Shown here: piece after piece, positions 63,025-64,000 of the stretch
How positions within the stretch are numbered: position 1 is the stretch's first letter
Layout: every line of letters starts with the position of its first letter
Assembly (NCBI GenBank): GCA_029245785.1
Contig: JAQWOR010000077.1
Location: 216,995-280,994, forward strand
Source: Polaribacter sp.
GTDB lineage: Bacteria > Bacteroidota > Bacteroidia > Flavobacteriales > Flavobacteriaceae
DNA: 64,000 nt
Direction of reading: 5' to 3'
The notes under the pieces: model-generated
Told to the model about the DNA's origin: nothing
The model's input: the letters and a program-made list of their open reading frames with translations, nothing else
Databases searched by the model: none
Translations under genes and position numbers: made by a program

Positions 63025-63054
63025 AAAAACTCATGCTTAAAATAATGAGTTTTT
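63025..63054 (-). terminator. Terminator after the VOC gene
   Basis: AAAAACTCAT (63025-63034) pairs with ATGAGTTTTT (63045-63054) around a 10-nt loop; on the minus strand a T-run follows. Confidence 0.75.
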
Positions 63055-63056
63055 AG

Positions 63057-63443
63057 TTATTTAAAACCAGCATCTTTTGGCTCCCAAAGTTCAATTTTAT
63101 TTCCATCTAGATCTAGAATCCAGCCAAATTTTCCGTACTCAAATTCTTCAATTTCACCCAGTATGGTAACACCTTCTTTTTTCAACTCTTCTAGAAGTTC
63201 TACTAAATTTTCTACCCGATAATTAAACATAAAGTCTTTTTTAGAGGGCTCAAAATAATTTGTATCCTGCTTAAATGGACTCCATTGTGTCGAGGCATCG
63301 TTACCTTCTTTGTCTTTCCACCAGAAGGTACAACCGTAATCATCGGTGTTAAAATCTAGGTATTTTTTATACCAATCTTTTGATGCTTTTGGGTCTTTAG
63401 ATTTAAAGAAAATACCACCTATTCCTGTCACCCTCTTTTTCAT
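63057..63443 (-). CDS. VOC-family (glyoxalase-like) protein
   Basis: A 128-aa vicinal-oxygen-chelate protein from the ATG at 63443. A start at 63494 would lie in the DUF1801 gene. GGIFFKSKDPKASKDWYKKY and FGWILDLDGNKIELWEP are the VOC hallmarks; Glu in the last block is a usual metal ligand. Substrate is unknown. It starts 4 nt after the DUF1801 stop. Confidence 0.85.
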   Translation of the reverse strand: MKKRVTGIGGIFFKSKDPKASKDWYKKYLDFNTDDYGCTFWWKDKEGNDASTQWSPFKQDTNYFEPSKKDFMFNYRVENLVELLEELKKEGVTILGEIEEFEYGKFGWILDLDGNKIELWEPKDAGFK

Positions 63444-63447
63444 AATT

Positions 63448-63906
63448 TTATTTCTTTTTAAATACAGATTCGTATACGTTAATCCATTCATCACAAGTCA
63501 TCTTTCTTGTCAATTCGGCAATTAAGTCAAAAGGAATTTCATCTAACTTCTTAAATCTAATACAGCTTTTTCCCATATCTAATTTACGAGAACAATGCTT
63601 AGGGTATTCATTGACAAACCAATCGTACAACTCTTTTTTTGTATAGATACCGCTATGATACAGATTTACTGAGTTTTTTTGAGAGGCAAAACTCATAAAT
63701 GGCAGTGGTGTTTCTGGTGTACAATGGTATCCATCTGGATAAATCGAATGAGGTACATAGTAACCAATCATTCCATATTGAATACCTTCCTCGAAACCTT
63801 TAGGTAGATTATCGACAATTGTTTTTCGAAGCCTTTTAAGTGTGTTTTGTCGTTCTTGCGGCACCTGTGAAATATAATCTTCAGCAGATGTGGCCTTATA
63901 TTGCAT
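63448..63906 (-). CDS. DUF1801 domain protein
   Basis: A 152-aa protein with the DUF1801 (YdhG-like) pattern: SAEDYISQVPQERQNTLKRL at the start, GMIGYYVPHSIYP in the middle and CIRFKKLDEIPFDLI near the end. Its fold is known but its function is not. It leads the VOC gene and probably shares its transcript. Confidence 0.82.
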   Translation of the reverse strand: MQYKATSAEDYISQVPQERQNTLKRLRKTIVDNLPKGFEEGIQYGMIGYYVPHSIYPDGYHCTPETPLPFMSFASQKNSVNLYHSGIYTKKELYDWFVNEYPKHCSRKLDMGKSCIRFKKLDEIPFDLIAELTRKMTCDEWINVYESVFKKK

Positions 63907-63934
63907 AATAAGATGGATTTAGTAATCTTCTAAG

Positions 63935-64000
63935 TTAGCAAAATTTTGCTTTGATTTTATCGACGATGGTTTGGGCTAATTTTACGTTGCTTTCAATGGT
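63935..64000 (-). CDS. C-terminal end of a gene cut by the window
   Basis: A frame open to the window edge gives 21 residues and a TAA stop at 63935. It ends in TIVDKIKAKFC. Too little remains to name it. The 28-nt gap to DUF1801 and same strand suggest it is part of the same run. Confidence 0.55.
   Translation of the reverse strand, partial: TIESNVKLAQTIVDKIKAKFC

Noticed and set aside
1..64000. tRNA or rRNA genes
   Set aside because: No cloverleaf-like segment or rRNA sequence was recognised in any gap.

Overview
The window looks like chromosomal DNA of a marine-type Flavobacteriaceae bacterium (Bacteroidota), possibly near Polaribacter or Tenacibaculum; the genus is a guess. The evidence is AT-rich sequence, short intergenic gaps and start codons with little Shine-Dalgarno signal. 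Many genes carry a TAnnTTTG -7 element, the Bacteroidota housekeeping promoter. Families that are common in this phylum recur: DUF2480, DUF3078, DUF4270, DUF4271, DUF4296, DUF5689 and a TonB-dependent receptor with a carboxypeptidase-regulatory plug. I found about 63 protein genes (one partial at the right edge, one interrupted by a stop codon) and no rRNA, tRNA, CRISPR array, prophage or large mobile element.

Layout. 1-10 kb: an ALDH7-type aldehyde dehydrogenase, an isoaspartyl peptidase, a LuxE-like enzyme, a YHS protein, tyrS, an epimerase, pyrC, a dolichol-phosphate-mannose-synthase-like glycosyltransferase, and DUF4271-hemD. 10-20 kb: a leftward panC-panD-flippase-like-radA block, divergent from a starch-synthase-like gene, DUF4270 and glmS; then a small flavoprotein, MarC and DUF3109. 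20-28 kb: a dNTP block (nrdB, nrdA, dgt), then dxs and tadA. 28-34 kb: the accessory region, with a REP-associated tyrosine transposase (RAYT) and its inverted REP pair, a DUF5689 lipoprotein, a TonB-dependent receptor, and a divergent endonuclease/exonuclease/phosphatase gene broken by one in-frame TAG. 34-43 kb: recJ, OsmC, an aminotransferase, a dipeptide epimerase, a carboxymuconolactone decarboxylase-like protein, DUF819, an AspA-family hydrolase, rsmI and a cupin. 43-50 kb: aspS, a secreted LolA-like protein, PhzF, a ClC protein whose gating glutamate is glutamine, and hflX. 49.7-53 kb: two DUF3078 paralogues, DUF2480, a DUF59 protein and SufE, the accessory end of a SUF iron-sulfur system. 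53-64 kb: a PfkB kinase, purF, a second RAYT with a palindrome and repeat array inside its coding sequence, superoxide dismutase, fbp, GNAT plus aspartate kinase, an OlsF-like bifunctional acyltransferase, an ArsR/DUF6428 pair, and VOC plus DUF1801 proteins.

Most of the window is core metabolism: pyrimidine, purine, pantothenate, heme, isoprenoid, amino-sugar and dNTP synthesis, translation and iron-sulfur assembly. The parts most worth a second look are the two RAYT loci with different palindromic repeats, the TonB/DUF5689/nuclease module with its broken nuclease gene, the ClC Glu-to-Gln change, the hairpins between nrdB and nrdA, and several genes whose promoter box lies almost against the start codon. 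I did not find a clearly new defence or mobile system.
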